From contig OZ221971.1 of assembly GCA_965119685.1 (NCBI GenBank), forward strand, positions 1,426,001 to 1,490,000: a stretch of 64,000 bases of DNA, in the 5' to 3' direction. Positions 17,014 to 27,400 of the stretch are shown here, piece by piece. The translations under genes and the position numbers were made by a program. The notes beneath the pieces are model-generated. The model saw only the letters and a list, made by a program, of their open reading frames with translations, had not been told where the DNA came from and ran no database searches. The DNA is from Merdibacter sp965119685 (GTDB taxonomy: Bacteria; Bacillota_I; Bacilli_A; Erysipelotrichales; Erysipelotrichaceae). Each line of letters begins with the position of its first letter. Position 1 is the first letter of the stretch.

Positions 17014-19572
17014 ATGAATATTGAACAGATGTCAGAAAAACTGCAGCAGATCCTCATGAAAGCGGTGGAGATCTGTAAGTCATACGGACATGCCAATGTC
17101 GATACGATACAGATGCTGAAAGCCATCTATGAGGATGAGGTGCTGGACGGGCTGTTTCATCGCCTGCAAATCGACAAACGGCAGGCACTGTCGACCATCG
17201 ATGCCGAAATGGAACGCATCGCCCGTGTATCACAGAGCAATCCTCAGCTGACGAAAGAGGTGGCGGAGAGCTTTGACAAAGCGCAGGCATGGGCAAAGGA
17301 ACATGAGGAGACCTATTTGAGCGTCGCCTCTGTCTGGATCGCCCTGATGTTCAACCGTTCTTATATATCCAAGCAGCTGGTGAAGCAGTTTCACTTAAAA
17401 GAAGATCAATGTAAGGAAGAAGAATTAAAACGGAGAGGAGGGATGAAGATGAACACTCCGAATGCAGAAAACAATGTGGAAGCATTGAGCAAGTATGGAC
17501 GCGATCTGGTAGAGGACGTCAAAAGCGGCAAGATCGATCCGATCATCGGCCGTGACGATGAGATCCGCCGCGTCATCCAGATTTTGTCACGGAAGACGAA
17601 GAACAATCCGGTGCTGATCGGTGAGCCGGGCGTCGGCAAGACCGCGGTCGTGGAAGGCATCGCATGGCGTATTATGAAAGGCGATGTCCCGCAGTCGTTA
17701 AAAGAAAAGAAGCTGATCGAGCTGGATATGGGCGCCTTGATCGCCGGTGCGAAATATCGCGGCGAGTTTGAGGAGCGTTTGAAGGCGGTGCTGGAAGAGG
17801 TCAAACATGCCGAGGGCGGTATCATTTTGTTTATCGATGAGATTCACAATCTGGTCGGCGCCGGCAAAACCGAAGGCTCGATGGATGCCGCCAACCTGCT
17901 CAAACCGATGCTGGCACGGGGCGAGCTTCGCTGTATCGGTGCGACTACCTTTGACGAATACCGCAAATATATCGAAAAAGACGCTGCCTTGGAACGCCGT
18001 TTCCAGCGTGTCATGGTACAGGAGCCGACGGTGGAAGACACCATTTCCATCCTGCGTGGCTTAAAGGACCGCTTTGAATCCTATCACGGCGTTAAGATTC
18101 TCGATGAGGCGATCATCGCGGCGGCGACTTTATCCAATCGCTATATCACCGACCGCTTTTTACCGGATAAGGCGATTGATTTAATTGACGAGGCGTGCGC
18201 GACGCTGCGGGTGGAGATGGAATCCATGCCGCAGGAGCTCGATGAATTACAGCGCAAGATCATGCAGCTGCAAATCGAAGAGACAGCGCTGAAGCAGGAG
18301 GAAGATAAAAAAACGGTGGAGCGCCGCAAGGACATCCAGCAGGAGCTGGCACAGTTACAGGCACAGCGCGATGCGCTGCACACCAAGTGGGAGGATGAAA
18401 AAGCGCAGCTGCAAGAGAGCAAGGATGCGAAGGTGCGCTTGGAGAAAGCGCGCTTACAGCTGGAACAGGCGCAAAACGAAGCCCGTTATGAGGAAGCCGC
18501 CAAGCTGCAATACGGAATCATTCCACAGCTGGAGGAACAGATTCGAAAGGAAGCGCAGGCACAGCGCGACGACGCACTCATTCAGGAGACGGTCAATGAG
18601 GAAACCATCGCCCGCATCGTAAGCAAGTGGACCGGCATCGAGGTTACCCGACTCGTCGAGAGCGAACGCCAAAAATTGCTGCACCTGCAGGATGCGTTAG
18701 CAAAACGAGTCATCGGTCAGGACGAGGCGTTGACATTGGTCAGCGATGCGATTTTACGCAGCAAGGCGCAGATTCAAGATGAGAACCGTCCGATCGGCAG
18801 CTTCCTGTTTTTAGGGCCGACCGGCGTCGGCAAAACCGAGGTGGCAAAAGCCTTGGCGCAGCAGCTGTTTGACAGCGAAGCGCATATCGTGCGCATCGAT
18901 ATGAGCGAATATATGGAAAAGCACAGCGTAGCGCGTCTCATCGGCGCTCCTCCGGGCTATGTCGGCTATGAAGAGGGCGGCCAGCTAAGCGAAGCGGTGC
19001 GCCGCAATCCATATTCCATCGTGTTGTTCGATGAGGTGGAGAAAGCGCATCCGGATGTGTTTAACGTGCTGCTGCAGATTTTGGATGACGGACGGATTAC
19101 CGATTCCAAGGGCGTAACCATTGACTTCAAGAACACACTGCTCATCATGACGAGCAATCTGGGCAGTCAGTATGCCTTTGAGGGCGAGGGACGCAAGGAG
19201 AAATACATGTCCGAGGTCAAACGCTACTTCAAGCCGGAGTTTATCAACCGAATCGATGAGATCATCGTCTTTAATGCCTTAAACGACGATATGCTCGCTA
19301 AGATCGCACATAAGTTCACAAACGAGTTAAGCGAGCGCTTGGCACGCCGCGATATGCGCTTGCAGGTCAGCGATGAGGTATATCGGCTGATCGCCACGCA
19401 AGGCGTCGATCCGCTTTACGGCGCCCGTCCGATGAAACGCTACATTCAGCGCAACATCGAAACGCTGATCGCGAAAAAGATCATCGAAGGCGGTGCAGGC
19501 AAGGAGGATGTTGTCAGCGTTGATGTGGTGGACGGCGAATATGCGGTGAGCATCCGCCATGGAAATGAGTAA
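17014..19572 (+). CDS. clpB: ATP-dependent disaggregase ClpB
   Basis: An 852-residue hexameric AAA+ chaperone that pulls proteins out of aggregates together with DnaK. It has a Clp N-domain (1-140), a first ATPase with GEPGVGKT (about 204), and a long coiled-coil M-domain (about 400-540), which separates ClpB from ClpC/ClpA. The second ATPase has GPTGVGKT (about 602), and a C-terminal D2-small domain closes the protein. No ClpP-binding IGF/L loop was noted. The start is ATG 17014, six bases after GGAGGG. Two CIRCE operators indicate repression by HrcA and heat induction. Confidence 0.96.
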   Translation: MNIEQMSEKLQQILMKAVEICKSYGHANVDTIQMLKAIYEDEVLDGLFHRLQIDKRQALSTIDAEMERIARVSQSNPQLTKEVAESFDKAQAWAKEHEETYLSVASVWIALMFNRSYISKQLVKQFHLKEDQCKEEELKRRGGMKMNTPNAENNVEALSKYGRDLVEDVKSGKIDPIIGRDDEIRRVIQILSRKTKNNPVLIGEPGVGKTAVVEGIAWRIMKGDVPQSLKEKKLIELDMGALIAGAKYRGEFEERLKAVLEEVKHAEGGIILFIDEIHNLVGAGKTEGSMDAANLLKPMLARGELRCIGATTFDEYRKYIEKDAALERRFQRVMVQEPTVEDTISILRGLKDRFESYHGVKILDEAIIAAATLSNRYITDRFLPDKAIDLIDEACATLRVEMESMPQELDELQRKIMQLQIEETALKQEEDKKTVERRKDIQQELAQLQAQRDALHTKWEDEKAQLQESKDAKVRLEKARLQLEQAQNEARYEEAAKLQYGIIPQLEEQIRKEAQAQRDDALIQETVNEETIARIVSKWTGIEVTRLVESERQKLLHLQDALAKRVIGQDEALTLVSDAILRSKAQIQDENRPIGSFLFLGPTGVGKTEVAKALAQQLFDSEAHIVRIDMSEYMEKHSVARLIGAPPGYVGYEEGGQLSEAVRRNPYSIVLFDEVEKAHPDVFNVLLQILDDGRITDSKGVTIDFKNTLLIMTSNLGSQYAFEGEGRKEKYMSEVKRYFKPEFINRIDEIIVFNALNDDMLAKIAHKFTNELSERLARRDMRLQVSDEVYRLIATQGVDPLYGARPMKRYIQRNIETLIAKKIIEGGAGKEDVVSVDVVDGEYAVSIRHGNE

Positions 19573-19587
19573 TAGGAAATCACCTTG

Positions 19588-19618
19588 GGAGAGAGCGTAG
19601 GATACGCCTCTCCTTTTT
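19588..19618 (+). terminator. Terminator after clpB
   Basis: GGAGAG...CTCTCC with an inner GCGT/ACGC pairing, then TTTTT. Confidence 0.7.
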
Positions 19619-20020
19619 GTCGGTATGCTTGCAGCTGCGCTGTAAGGAGTATAAAAATAAAGCAGATAACTAAAATCAAGTAAAAAACACTTTGCGCCGA
19701 CACAGCGGATGCGCGGCAGCGGGATCGGAGGCTTTATGTGATTTTTACGGTTTTAGCGGACGCTGCTGTTTGCCGGCGCTTAAATGTAAGAGGCGGATGT
19801 GGGATGAGACGATCGCCTAAAGCAAAGCCTGACATCCAACGGTTGGAGGGCGGTTCAAGATGGAGAATATTCTATTTAGATGAGGAATGCCGATCATGGG
19901 CGGATTGTATGCATCTGTCTGAAAACACGTCTGAGGAATGAGGTGCAAAGGAATGCTCTTATACGGTTTGTCCTCGTTTCCCCCTGTTGATAAGCGTATG
20001 GAAAAATCATCAGGAAAGCA
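19619..20020 (+). other. Gene-poor interval before feoA
   Basis: No recognised gene. A 67-codon frame from GTG 19738 to 19941 has GGAGG six bases upstream, but its product (Arg/Cys-rich, no domain) matches nothing I know. I leave it as a possible but unsupported small ORF. AGAATATTCT at about 19863 is a short palindrome. No clear Fur box was found. Confidence 0.3.
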
Positions 20021-20049
20021 TTGATTATTTCGTCAGCATCTGCTAACAT
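20021..20049 (+). promoter_or_regulatory. feoAB promoter
   Basis: TTGATT, 17 bases, and an extended -10 (TGC-TAACAT, ending 20049), 22 bases before feoA. Confidence 0.4.
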
Positions 20050-20071
20050 TTCTGTGAAATGGGGAATGCAA

Positions 20072-20299
20072 ATGAGTACGTTAGACAATTTGATTCCGGG
20101 AGAGACCGGAGTGATCGTCAGTGTCGGCGGCGAGGGAGCACTGCGTCATCGCTTATTGGAGATGGGATTGACACCGAAAACGGTGGTGAAGGTGGAGCGG
20201 ATTGCACCGATGGGAGATCCGATGGAGCTGTATCTGCGCGGCTATCGCCTGACGCTGCGCAAGGAAGATGCGCATAAGATCGAGGTGAAAAAACAATGA
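20072..20299 (+). CDS. feoA: Ferrous iron transport protein A
   Basis: A 75-residue SH3-like protein that assists FeoB in Fe(II) uptake. It has the ordinary FeoA pattern LIPGETGVIVSVGG, HRLLEMGLTP and the ending LRKEDAHKIEV. The start is ATG 20072 with GGGG eight bases upstream; an in-frame ATG at 20066 is possible. Its stop overlaps the feoB start. Confidence 0.92.
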   Translation: MSTLDNLIPGETGVIVSVGGEGALRHRLLEMGLTPKTVVKVERIAPMGDPMELYLRGYRLTLRKEDAHKIEVKKQ

Positions 20300-22308
20300 A
20301 GAAACTGTTGATTGCGTTAGCGGGAAATCAAAACTGCGGCAAAACGACATTATTTAATGCCTTGACAGGCTCCAATCAGCACGTGGGGAATTTCCCCGGC
20401 GTAACGGTGGAAAAAAAGGAAGGTTACATCCGCAATGAGCAGTCGATGACGTTAGTGGATCTGCCGGGCATCTACTCGCTGTCGCCATATACGAGCGAAG
20501 AGGTCGTCACTCGTGATTTTATCTTAAACGAGCATCCGGATGTCATCATCAATATCGTGGATGCGACCAATATCGAGCGCAACCTGTATCTGACGCTACA
20601 GCTCATGGAGCTGGAGAGACCGATGATCATCGCATTAAACATGATGGATGAGATCGTCCGCAGCGGCAACCATATCGATGTCCAAAAGCTGTCCAAATGT
20701 TTAAATCTGGAAATCATTCCGATCAGCGCCGCACACCGCGATGGCTTAGATGATCTGTTAGATGCGATGAAGCGGGCGGCATCGACGCCGTACAGCGCAA
20801 ATCTCGATTTTTGCAAGGGACCGGTGCATCGTGCGATTCACTCGATTATGCACATCATCGAGGATCATGCCCAGCGCCAAGGGGTGCCAAAGCGTTTTGC
20901 GGCATCGCGGCTGGTTGAGGGTGACGAGCTGATCGCCCGGCGTTTATCGATTCATGAAAACGATCAACACATCATCGAGCATATCGTCGAACAGATGGAG
21001 GAGGAAGTGGAGAGTGATCGGGAAGCCGCGATGGCGGATATGCGCTACACCTTTATTGAAGAATTGGTTGAGGAGTGTGTACAGAAGCAGCGGGAGACGA
21101 TCGAGCAGGAACGCAGCTGGAAGCTGGATCGCTGGCTGACGCATAAATATCTGGGCATCCCGATCTTTCTGTGCATCATGCTGCTGGTATTTTATCTGAC
21201 CTTTGTGCCGATTGGCGGTACGTTGCAAACCTTGTTGGAAGGTGTAATCGATCAGGGGATCGGCTGGCTGGATCACATGCTGAGCGTATGGCAGGTATCC
21301 GATTGGCTGCATGCACTGCTGATCGAGGGCGTATGTGCCGGCGTGGGAAGCGTACTCTCTTTCTTGCCGCTGATCGTTACGCTGTTTTTCTTCTTGAGTT
21401 TGCTGGAGGACAGCGGATATATGGCGCGGGTAGCGTATATTATGGACAAGGCGCTGCGCAAGATCGGTTTGTCGGGCAAAAGCTTTGTGCCGATGCTGAT
21501 CGGCTTTGGATGCAGTGTACCGGCGATTATGGCGACGCGAACGCTGAGCAGTGAACGTGACCGCAGGATGACGATCATCCTCACCCCGTTTATGTCATGC
21601 AGTGCCAAGCTGCCGATCTATGGGATGATTACCGCGGCATTTTTCAGCGATGCTTCGGCGCTGGTTATGATGGCGGTGTATGTGTTGGGCATCGTGGTGG
21701 CGATTTTATCAGGGCTGTTGCTGAAGAAGACGCTGTTTAGCGGTAACCCGATTCCCTTTGTCATGGAGCTGCCGGCGTATCGCATTCCTTCCGTGCAAAG
21801 CGTTGCACTGCACATGTGGGAAAAGGCGAAGGACTTTTTACACCGCGCGTTTACCATCATCTTTGCGGCGACGATCATCATTTGGTTTTTACAGAGCTTC
21901 GACTTCTCTTTCCATGCGGTGAGTGACGCGTCGCATTCGATGCTGGCGGGCATCGGTTCTCTGCTTTCGCCGATCTTCTCTCCGTTAGGCTTTGGCGATT
22001 GGCGTGCTTCCAGTGCGCTCATCACGGGAATCACGGCAAAGGAGAGCGTCGTATCTACTTTGACCATTTTGACAAATGCTTCCGGCGACGCCGGCTTGAG
22101 CGCCGCGCTCATGACGATGTTTACTCCGGTTTCCGCCTTTGCTTTCCTCTGTTTTACCGTATTGTATATGCCGTGTGTCGCAGCTTTCGCAGCGACGAAG
22201 CGGGAGCTGGGATCGTGGTGGCCGGCGTTTGGCGCTGTTCTGTTTCAAACGGGAGCGGCATATATTGTAGCGTTTCTCGTTTATCAGATCGGAAGTGTGT
22301 TGCTATGA
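20296..22308 (+). CDS. feoB: Ferrous iron transporter B
   Basis: A 670-residue Fe(II) permease of the cytoplasmic membrane. The N-terminal G-protein domain has GNQNCGKTT (10-18), DLPGIYSL (G3) and NMMD (G4). A helical GDI-like region follows to about residue 275. The membrane domain contains two Gate motifs with the conserved Cys (GFGCSVPAIMATRT and MSCSAKLPIYG). ATG 20296 overlaps the feoA stop by four bases. Confidence 0.97.
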   Translation: MKKLLIALAGNQNCGKTTLFNALTGSNQHVGNFPGVTVEKKEGYIRNEQSMTLVDLPGIYSLSPYTSEEVVTRDFILNEHPDVIINIVDATNIERNLYLTLQLMELERPMIIALNMMDEIVRSGNHIDVQKLSKCLNLEIIPISAAHRDGLDDLLDAMKRAASTPYSANLDFCKGPVHRAIHSIMHIIEDHAQRQGVPKRFAASRLVEGDELIARRLSIHENDQHIIEHIVEQMEEEVESDREAAMADMRYTFIEELVEECVQKQRETIEQERSWKLDRWLTHKYLGIPIFLCIMLLVFYLTFVPIGGTLQTLLEGVIDQGIGWLDHMLSVWQVSDWLHALLIEGVCAGVGSVLSFLPLIVTLFFFLSLLEDSGYMARVAYIMDKALRKIGLSGKSFVPMLIGFGCSVPAIMATRTLSSERDRRMTIILTPFMSCSAKLPIYGMITAAFFSDASALVMMAVYVLGIVVAILSGLLLKKTLFSGNPIPFVMELPAYRIPSVQSVALHMWEKAKDFLHRAFTIIFAATIIIWFLQSFDFSFHAVSDASHSMLAGIGSLLSPIFSPLGFGDWRASSALITGITAKESVVSTLTILTNASGDAGLSAALMTMFTPVSAFAFLCFTVLYMPCVAAFAATKRELGSWWPAFGAVLFQTGAAYIVAFLVYQIGSVLL

Positions 22309-22466
22309 GTGATGTGTTTGTCTTACTGGCGCTGGGAGCGGCATTGATGCTTGTCTATCGTCTGACAAAGCCCGGCAAAAAGAGCTGCCATGGCTGCGGC
22401 GGGAACTGTGAGGGATGTATGGGGGATATTTACGCGCAGTATCGAAAGGATCATCCCAAAGGGTGA
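22305..22466 (+). CDS. FeoB-associated Cys-rich membrane protein
   Basis: A 53-residue protein with one membrane helix (about 3-19) and a CHGCGGNCEGC cluster facing one side, matching the small FeoB-associated family of Bacillota. The start overlaps the feoB stop by four bases. It probably handles or senses iron beside FeoB; its exact role is unproven. Confidence 0.85.
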   Translation: MSDVFVLLALGAALMLVYRLTKPGKKSCHGCGGNCEGCMGDIYAQYRKDHPKG

Positions 22467-22660
22467 AGCGAGAAGGACGACGTCTTTATGCCATGCTCTC
22501 TGAGGAGAACAATATTTCTGTGGCGGGCATGCGGCGAATGTATTTGGTGCGATGAAAAGAAAATGAGCGATGCGCCCAAATGCCGTGTCGGGGAAAATGA
22601 TAGCGGGTTTTGTCCATGCGGCAGCTGAGACGAAGAGTCCGGGAATTTCGGTATTCACAT

Positions 22661-22770
22661 TGGATTATAAAAGCGGCGTTGGCCTATTGTCGTCATGGAA
22701 TCGGATTCAAGGATGATGCCCGGTTCTGCCTTGATTATAAAAGATGTGTTGGCGTACTACCATCGTGGAA
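22661..22770 (+). repeat. Imperfect direct repeat, two copies 70 bp apart
   Basis: The 40-base units 22661-22700 and 22731-22770 share GATTATAAAAG, GTTGGC and CGT/ATGGAA at fixed spacing. The 70-base period is not a multiple of three, so it is not an in-frame protein repeat. It lies at the boundary where composition drops to A+T-rich. The preceding 22467-22660 contains no gene or clear terminator. Confidence 0.6.
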
Positions 22771-23112
22771 AGTATTGTGCTTCTGTCCCACAAATCACCA
22801 GATAGCAAGATTAATGTGAAAGTGGAATTTGGAGAAGATGATGATAAGATATCGTTGAATGCAATTGCAGAACGGGCGAAGAAATATCAGCCGAAACCGA
22901 AAGTTACGTATAAGATGATACAGGAATATGTGGAGCAGGAGTATGGATTTAAAGTACATACTGCGTATGTTGCAGAAGTGAAACGCTCTTTGGGATTGAC
23001 AAATTATGATGCTCCGAATGCGGTGGAAGAATTGAAACAGCCGAGAAAACATCCACCCAAAGAAAAAGTGGAAGCTATAAAAGATGCACTTAAATATTTT
23101 GAGGTGATATAA
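22744..23112 (+). pseudogene. C-terminal fragment of an RlmD/RumA-type 23S rRNA methyltransferase
   Basis: From about base 22768 the translation (VESIVLLSHKSPDS, then VTYKMIQEYVEQEYGFKVHT and APNAVEELKQPRKHPP) looks like the extra C-terminal domain found on RlmD-type uracil methyltransferases of Lachnospiraceae-like Clostridia, as I remember that family. The catalytic SAM domain and its TRAM domain are absent. The ATG at 22744 has no ribosome site, so it is probably a remnant carried on the island. It could be a stand-alone domain gene, but I doubt it. Confidence 0.6.
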
Positions 23113-23399
23113 TGGTAGAAAGTACATATCAGATTGCGGAGAAAATCAGTAAACTTTATCAAGAAGCGTATGGTGTCTATCTGCCATTGGTTGAAGATGT
23201 GTGTAGCAGAAAAGTATCAGAAGATGAACTGTCACATCTTCTGGATTATTTACTGGATTTTGCATGGGATGAAATATTGGGGCTATATAAAAAGGCGTGT
23301 AGAAGATATTTGTCTGCATATCCGAGGTGCATTAAATACTATATTGAAGTGTATCGGGAGGTGTGGGAAGACGAAGGAGAATTGGAACATGATTTATGA
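23112..23399 (+). CDS. Small helical protein of unknown function
   Basis: 95 residues, predicted mostly alpha-helical and acidic (EDELSHLLDYLLDFAWDE; ends EDEGELEHDL). The start codon shares one base with the preceding remnant's stop. I do not recognise a domain. Similar-looking small acidic proteins accompany RlmD C-terminal pieces in Clostridia, so it may have travelled with the fragment. It has a faint resemblance in length and helix pattern to the protein at 30115. Confidence 0.55.
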   Translation: MVESTYQIAEKISKLYQEAYGVYLPLVEDVCSRKVSEDELSHLLDYLLDFAWDEILGLYKKACRRYLSAYPRCIKYYIEVYREVWEDEGELEHDL

Positions 23400-23462
23400 A
23401 TTAGGCAGAGGATGTATGTTCTAAGATGTATGTTGTCTAAATTTATGCTAGGGAGGATGCTT

Positions 23463-24311
23463 ATGGCGAAAATTGTTAAGGAGACTATCCATGCAAAAGG
23501 TATTGACATTGGAATCTATACTACAAATTTTGAAAATGAGTTTATTTCATTAACGGATATTGCAAAATATAGAAATGAAGATGATCCAAGATTTGTGATT
23601 CAAAACTGGATGCGGAATAGAAATACGATTGAGTTTTTAGGCATTTGGGAGGAACTGCATAATCCAGATTTTAACCGTGTGCAATTCGAGGCGGTTAAAA
23701 ATGAGGCTGGATTAAATCGTTTTGTTATGACACCAACAAAGTGGATTACACAGATGAATGCTATCGGTATTGTTTCAAAAGCAGGACGCTATGGTGGGAC
23801 ATATGCTCATAGTGATATTGCTATGTCCTTTGCGACATGGATTTCTCCAGAGTTCCAGTTATATATTATGAAAGATTACAGGAGGTTAAAGTCAGATGAG
23901 AATAGTAGGCTATCTCTGAACTGGAATTTGAACAGAGAGATTTCTAAGCTGAATTACAGGATACATACTGATGCGATTAAGGATAATTTAATACCGCCAG
24001 AATTAACTCCTGCACAGATTGCTTATACATATGCCAATGAAGCAGATATGTTGAATGTAGTCTTGTTTGGGAAAACAGCGAGGCAATGGAAAGATGAAAA
24101 TCCAACTGTTAAAGGGAACATGAGGGATGTGGCAACTTTGAATCAATTACTGGTACTTGCGAATCTGGAAAGTTATAATGCGGTTTTAATTAATCAGGGT
24201 AAGAATCAGAAAGAGCGGATGGAATTGCTTCGACAGTTGGCGGTACAGCAGTTGAAGACATTGGAGATGGTAAGTCTAAATAATTTGCCGATGATAGAAA
24301 AGGAAAAATAG
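23463..24311 (+). CDS. KilA-N domain protein
   Basis: 282 residues. The KilA-N domain (about 15-130) shows FISLTDIAKYRNEDDPRFVI, the RNRNTIEFLGIWEELHNPDFN stretch and GRYGGTYAHSDIAMSFATWISPEF. Such proteins are phage- and island-borne DNA-binding factors. The C-terminal half (about 140-282) has a helical region ending in QLAVQQLKTLEM. ATG 23463 has GGGAGG six bases upstream. A+T-rich codon use differs sharply from the core genes. It may regulate the island or act as an antirepressor. Confidence 0.88.
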   Translation: MAKIVKETIHAKGIDIGIYTTNFENEFISLTDIAKYRNEDDPRFVIQNWMRNRNTIEFLGIWEELHNPDFNRVQFEAVKNEAGLNRFVMTPTKWITQMNAIGIVSKAGRYGGTYAHSDIAMSFATWISPEFQLYIMKDYRRLKSDENSRLSLNWNLNREISKLNYRIHTDAIKDNLIPPELTPAQIAYTYANEADMLNVVLFGKTARQWKDENPTVKGNMRDVATLNQLLVLANLESYNAVLINQGKNQKERMELLRQLAVQQLKTLEMVSLNNLPMIEKEK

Positions 24312-24431
24312 AAGTAAATAGATAAAGGGGAAAATAATAGAAATTACTTTTGGATTTACTTATGAGTATGTGTACACGATTTATAGAGTGGTGGCATAGT
24401 TTGTTGCCGTCGATTGAGGAGTGATTTAAAT

Positions 24432-27400
24432 ATGATTGAACTATTACTAAATGCTATTGTATCCCTTGGTTCTACCGAGGTGCAGAATGTTCTGACTTCA
24501 GTTGGTGAGAGTGCGGTAAAAAAATTTAGAGAATCACAGGCATGGAAGAAATTAATTGTCGGTACAGGAGAATTCTTTATTAAAAATGAACAGGAAGAAA
24601 ATTCATTTTTCGAGGATTTAGAACTTGTATTGTCGAGAGAAAATTTGACTCAGATAGCGAAGGAATTAAAATCTGACGAAGGATATGAATTGAAACATAG
24701 ACTGTATAATTCTCTTATGAAATTGATGAATAAGTATGAAATTCCTTATGAAGTTGCTGAAACTTACACAATAAAAATAATTTATGCAGTGCTTGAACAG
24801 CTAAAAATAATCGCTCCTGATAAATATGAACATTATTTCCTACAGGAATGGAAAGATGAGCAAGAAAGTAGTTTTCTGGAATTACAAAATCGAATCGAAA
24901 AGATGTCAAATGAGCTTGCAATTTACAATCGTGAGCAAGTAGCAATAGCATCTTCTGGACAAATGGATATTGAGCTTAGAAGAAAAACTCAGAATCCATC
25001 TATTGGAATAGAATTTTTTATAGTTGATGATGAGCATTTTCAAGATGAATTTGAAGATCAGAGATATGAAGAATTAGTCTTTGTGAGGGGACGCAGTAGA
25101 GAAGAGACTATTTACTGTGTTCTTAATGAATTATGGAGACTTAATGACAAACGTCCTATTTATATTGTTAAAAATATAGAGTCATGGAATAAACTTCATG
25201 TATTGGAAAATGAAGGGAATGTGTACATCCCTTGGTTTTATGCAGAAGAAATTGTAGCGATTGAGAATAACACTAATATTTTTGTGATAGATGAGAATAC
25301 TCCAGTATTTAACAAGAGTGTTTTAGAGTTACGTCCAAGAACGCGTGACACGTTATCAAGATGTCTAAAAGAAGCAGGAATGGAGTATGACAAAGCCTAC
25401 GCTCTTTTAGCAGATACTCATGGTTTATATGCGCAAATAAAAAAACAATTGTTTAGAGGAGAATATTTAAAAATACCTTCTTGGATGGAGCGTGTTAGTG
25501 ATAGAGCGAAAAAGACATGCCTCCTTATTGGAAGCTGGGAAGAAATCGAAGGTGATAAATTAATCATTGAATCTTTGTATGGTGATTCATATGATAGATT
25601 CTTAGAAGAAGTTCTTCCATATGCGAAAGGAGAAGATCCTCTTCTATACATGATAATGCGTAATGGATCTATTTCATACTATTTGGCAAGCACGGAAAAT
25701 ATATGGAGCTATCTTAATGTTCTGACTAACGAAAAGATTTGGCAGTCATTTGTCATGGCTGCATATGAAGTGATTAATGAATCGGAAAATCTTTTTACTT
25801 ATGATAGCCGTGAAAGATTGATAGCACAGTTTAAAGGTGAAAAGTTATTTTGGTCTGAAACAATCCGAAAAGGTATGTTGAAAACATTGCTCATTAAAGG
25901 CGCATATCAGAATGATGAAGAAACGCAATTAACCTTAAACAAATTGGTATCGGGAGTATTAAATTGTGTAAAAACTGAAAAGCAGTGGATTTATATATCT
26001 AAATTCTGGAGTGAACTCTGTGAAATATCTCCAGAAGTCACGTTGGGAAGACTTGAAAACGAGTTGAATAAAGATACAGGACTTCTATGCCTATTTCAAA
26101 ATCAATCAAGTGATTTTCTTTTCGGAAGAAATGCTTATATTGATATTCTGTGGGGAATTGAACAGTTTCTATGCCAAACAGATTATTTTTGGTGGGCGTT
26201 TAGATGGCTTTTGAAATTAGACTCTTATCATTTTGAATACAAATCAAATTCTCCTAAGGATATTTTCTCAAAAATATTTTGTACATGGATGAACTTTTCT
26301 TCTCTTCGGACTGCAGAGGAAAAAATAGAAGCAGCTAAAATTGCTTTTGATATTGACTATAATAACACCTGGGAATATTTGTATTCGGCGATTGATAATA
26401 GTGGAAGAAGTATGTTTGGTGAACTATCATCACCAAAATACCGGAAGTATGAAAAAACACAGACAACTACTGTGGCTGAAATGAGAAAGGCACATTTGGG
26501 CTATTTTGAGCTTCTTATAAAGCATATGGATTTTTCGGTAGATCGTTGGAAGAAAATAATTGATTTATCGGACGAGTTGCCTGAAGAATTAAGCAAGAAC
26601 GTTTTTGAACAACTTTTGTATGAACTTGGTCAAATGTCTGATGAAGAAGTGATGCGAATTAAAAATGGACTTAGACATCTCATCTATAAGCACAGATATT
26701 TTTCATCGTCAGATTGGTCAATGCCTGAAGAAAAAATTGTTGAATATGAAAAACTCCTTGATAAAATTAATATTAAAACTCCTGAATATGAATATAGTTA
26801 TTTGTTCGTAAGTAATCATGATTATCCACTTCTTCATCCTGTTCCATATAATCAGAATGGGAAAAGCGATGATAACGAATCAGCTACACAAAAGTTGATT
26901 CAAGATAAATTAGCAGAATTCCAATCATGTGACTATGACTTAACTGTATTGGCAAAGGTCTGCACCCAAGAATCATATTCTACTTTGGGAAATTATCTGG
27001 CCAAGTATTGGAACGATGGTAAATGGGATTTTGCAACGTTTAAAAAATTATTAGTAGCTCAAGAGTCAGGCGCAATTGCAATTGATTATTTAAGAAGCTT
27101 AGAAAATAGTGAGTTTTTGCCATGCGACACAATTATTGAAGATTTATCAAATCATGGCTATTCGGCAGAGATTTTGGCAGACGTGTATAGGATAGAAGCG
27201 CATAGAACCAAAGAAATTCCGCTTGTTACATTTGCCCCTGAACCGATAAAAAAAGAGTTTTGGAAAAACCGTTTTTATTGTGATGAGTACAATAAGTCTT
27301 GGGCGTTAGTAGAATGTAAAAAAAATGCTACTCTTGACGTGTATTTGGAACAGGTTCATTTAATTCACTATCAAAATCCTTTGTCAGCGGAACAGATTTT

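Noticed and set aside
19738..19941. 67-codon frame with GGAGG and a GTG start
   Set aside because: The ribosome site is good, but the product has no recognisable feature and the region shows no promoter; left as unsupported.
22661..22770. CRISPR-like repeat
   Set aside because: Only two imperfect copies with a 30-base gap and no cas genes; not a CRISPR array.
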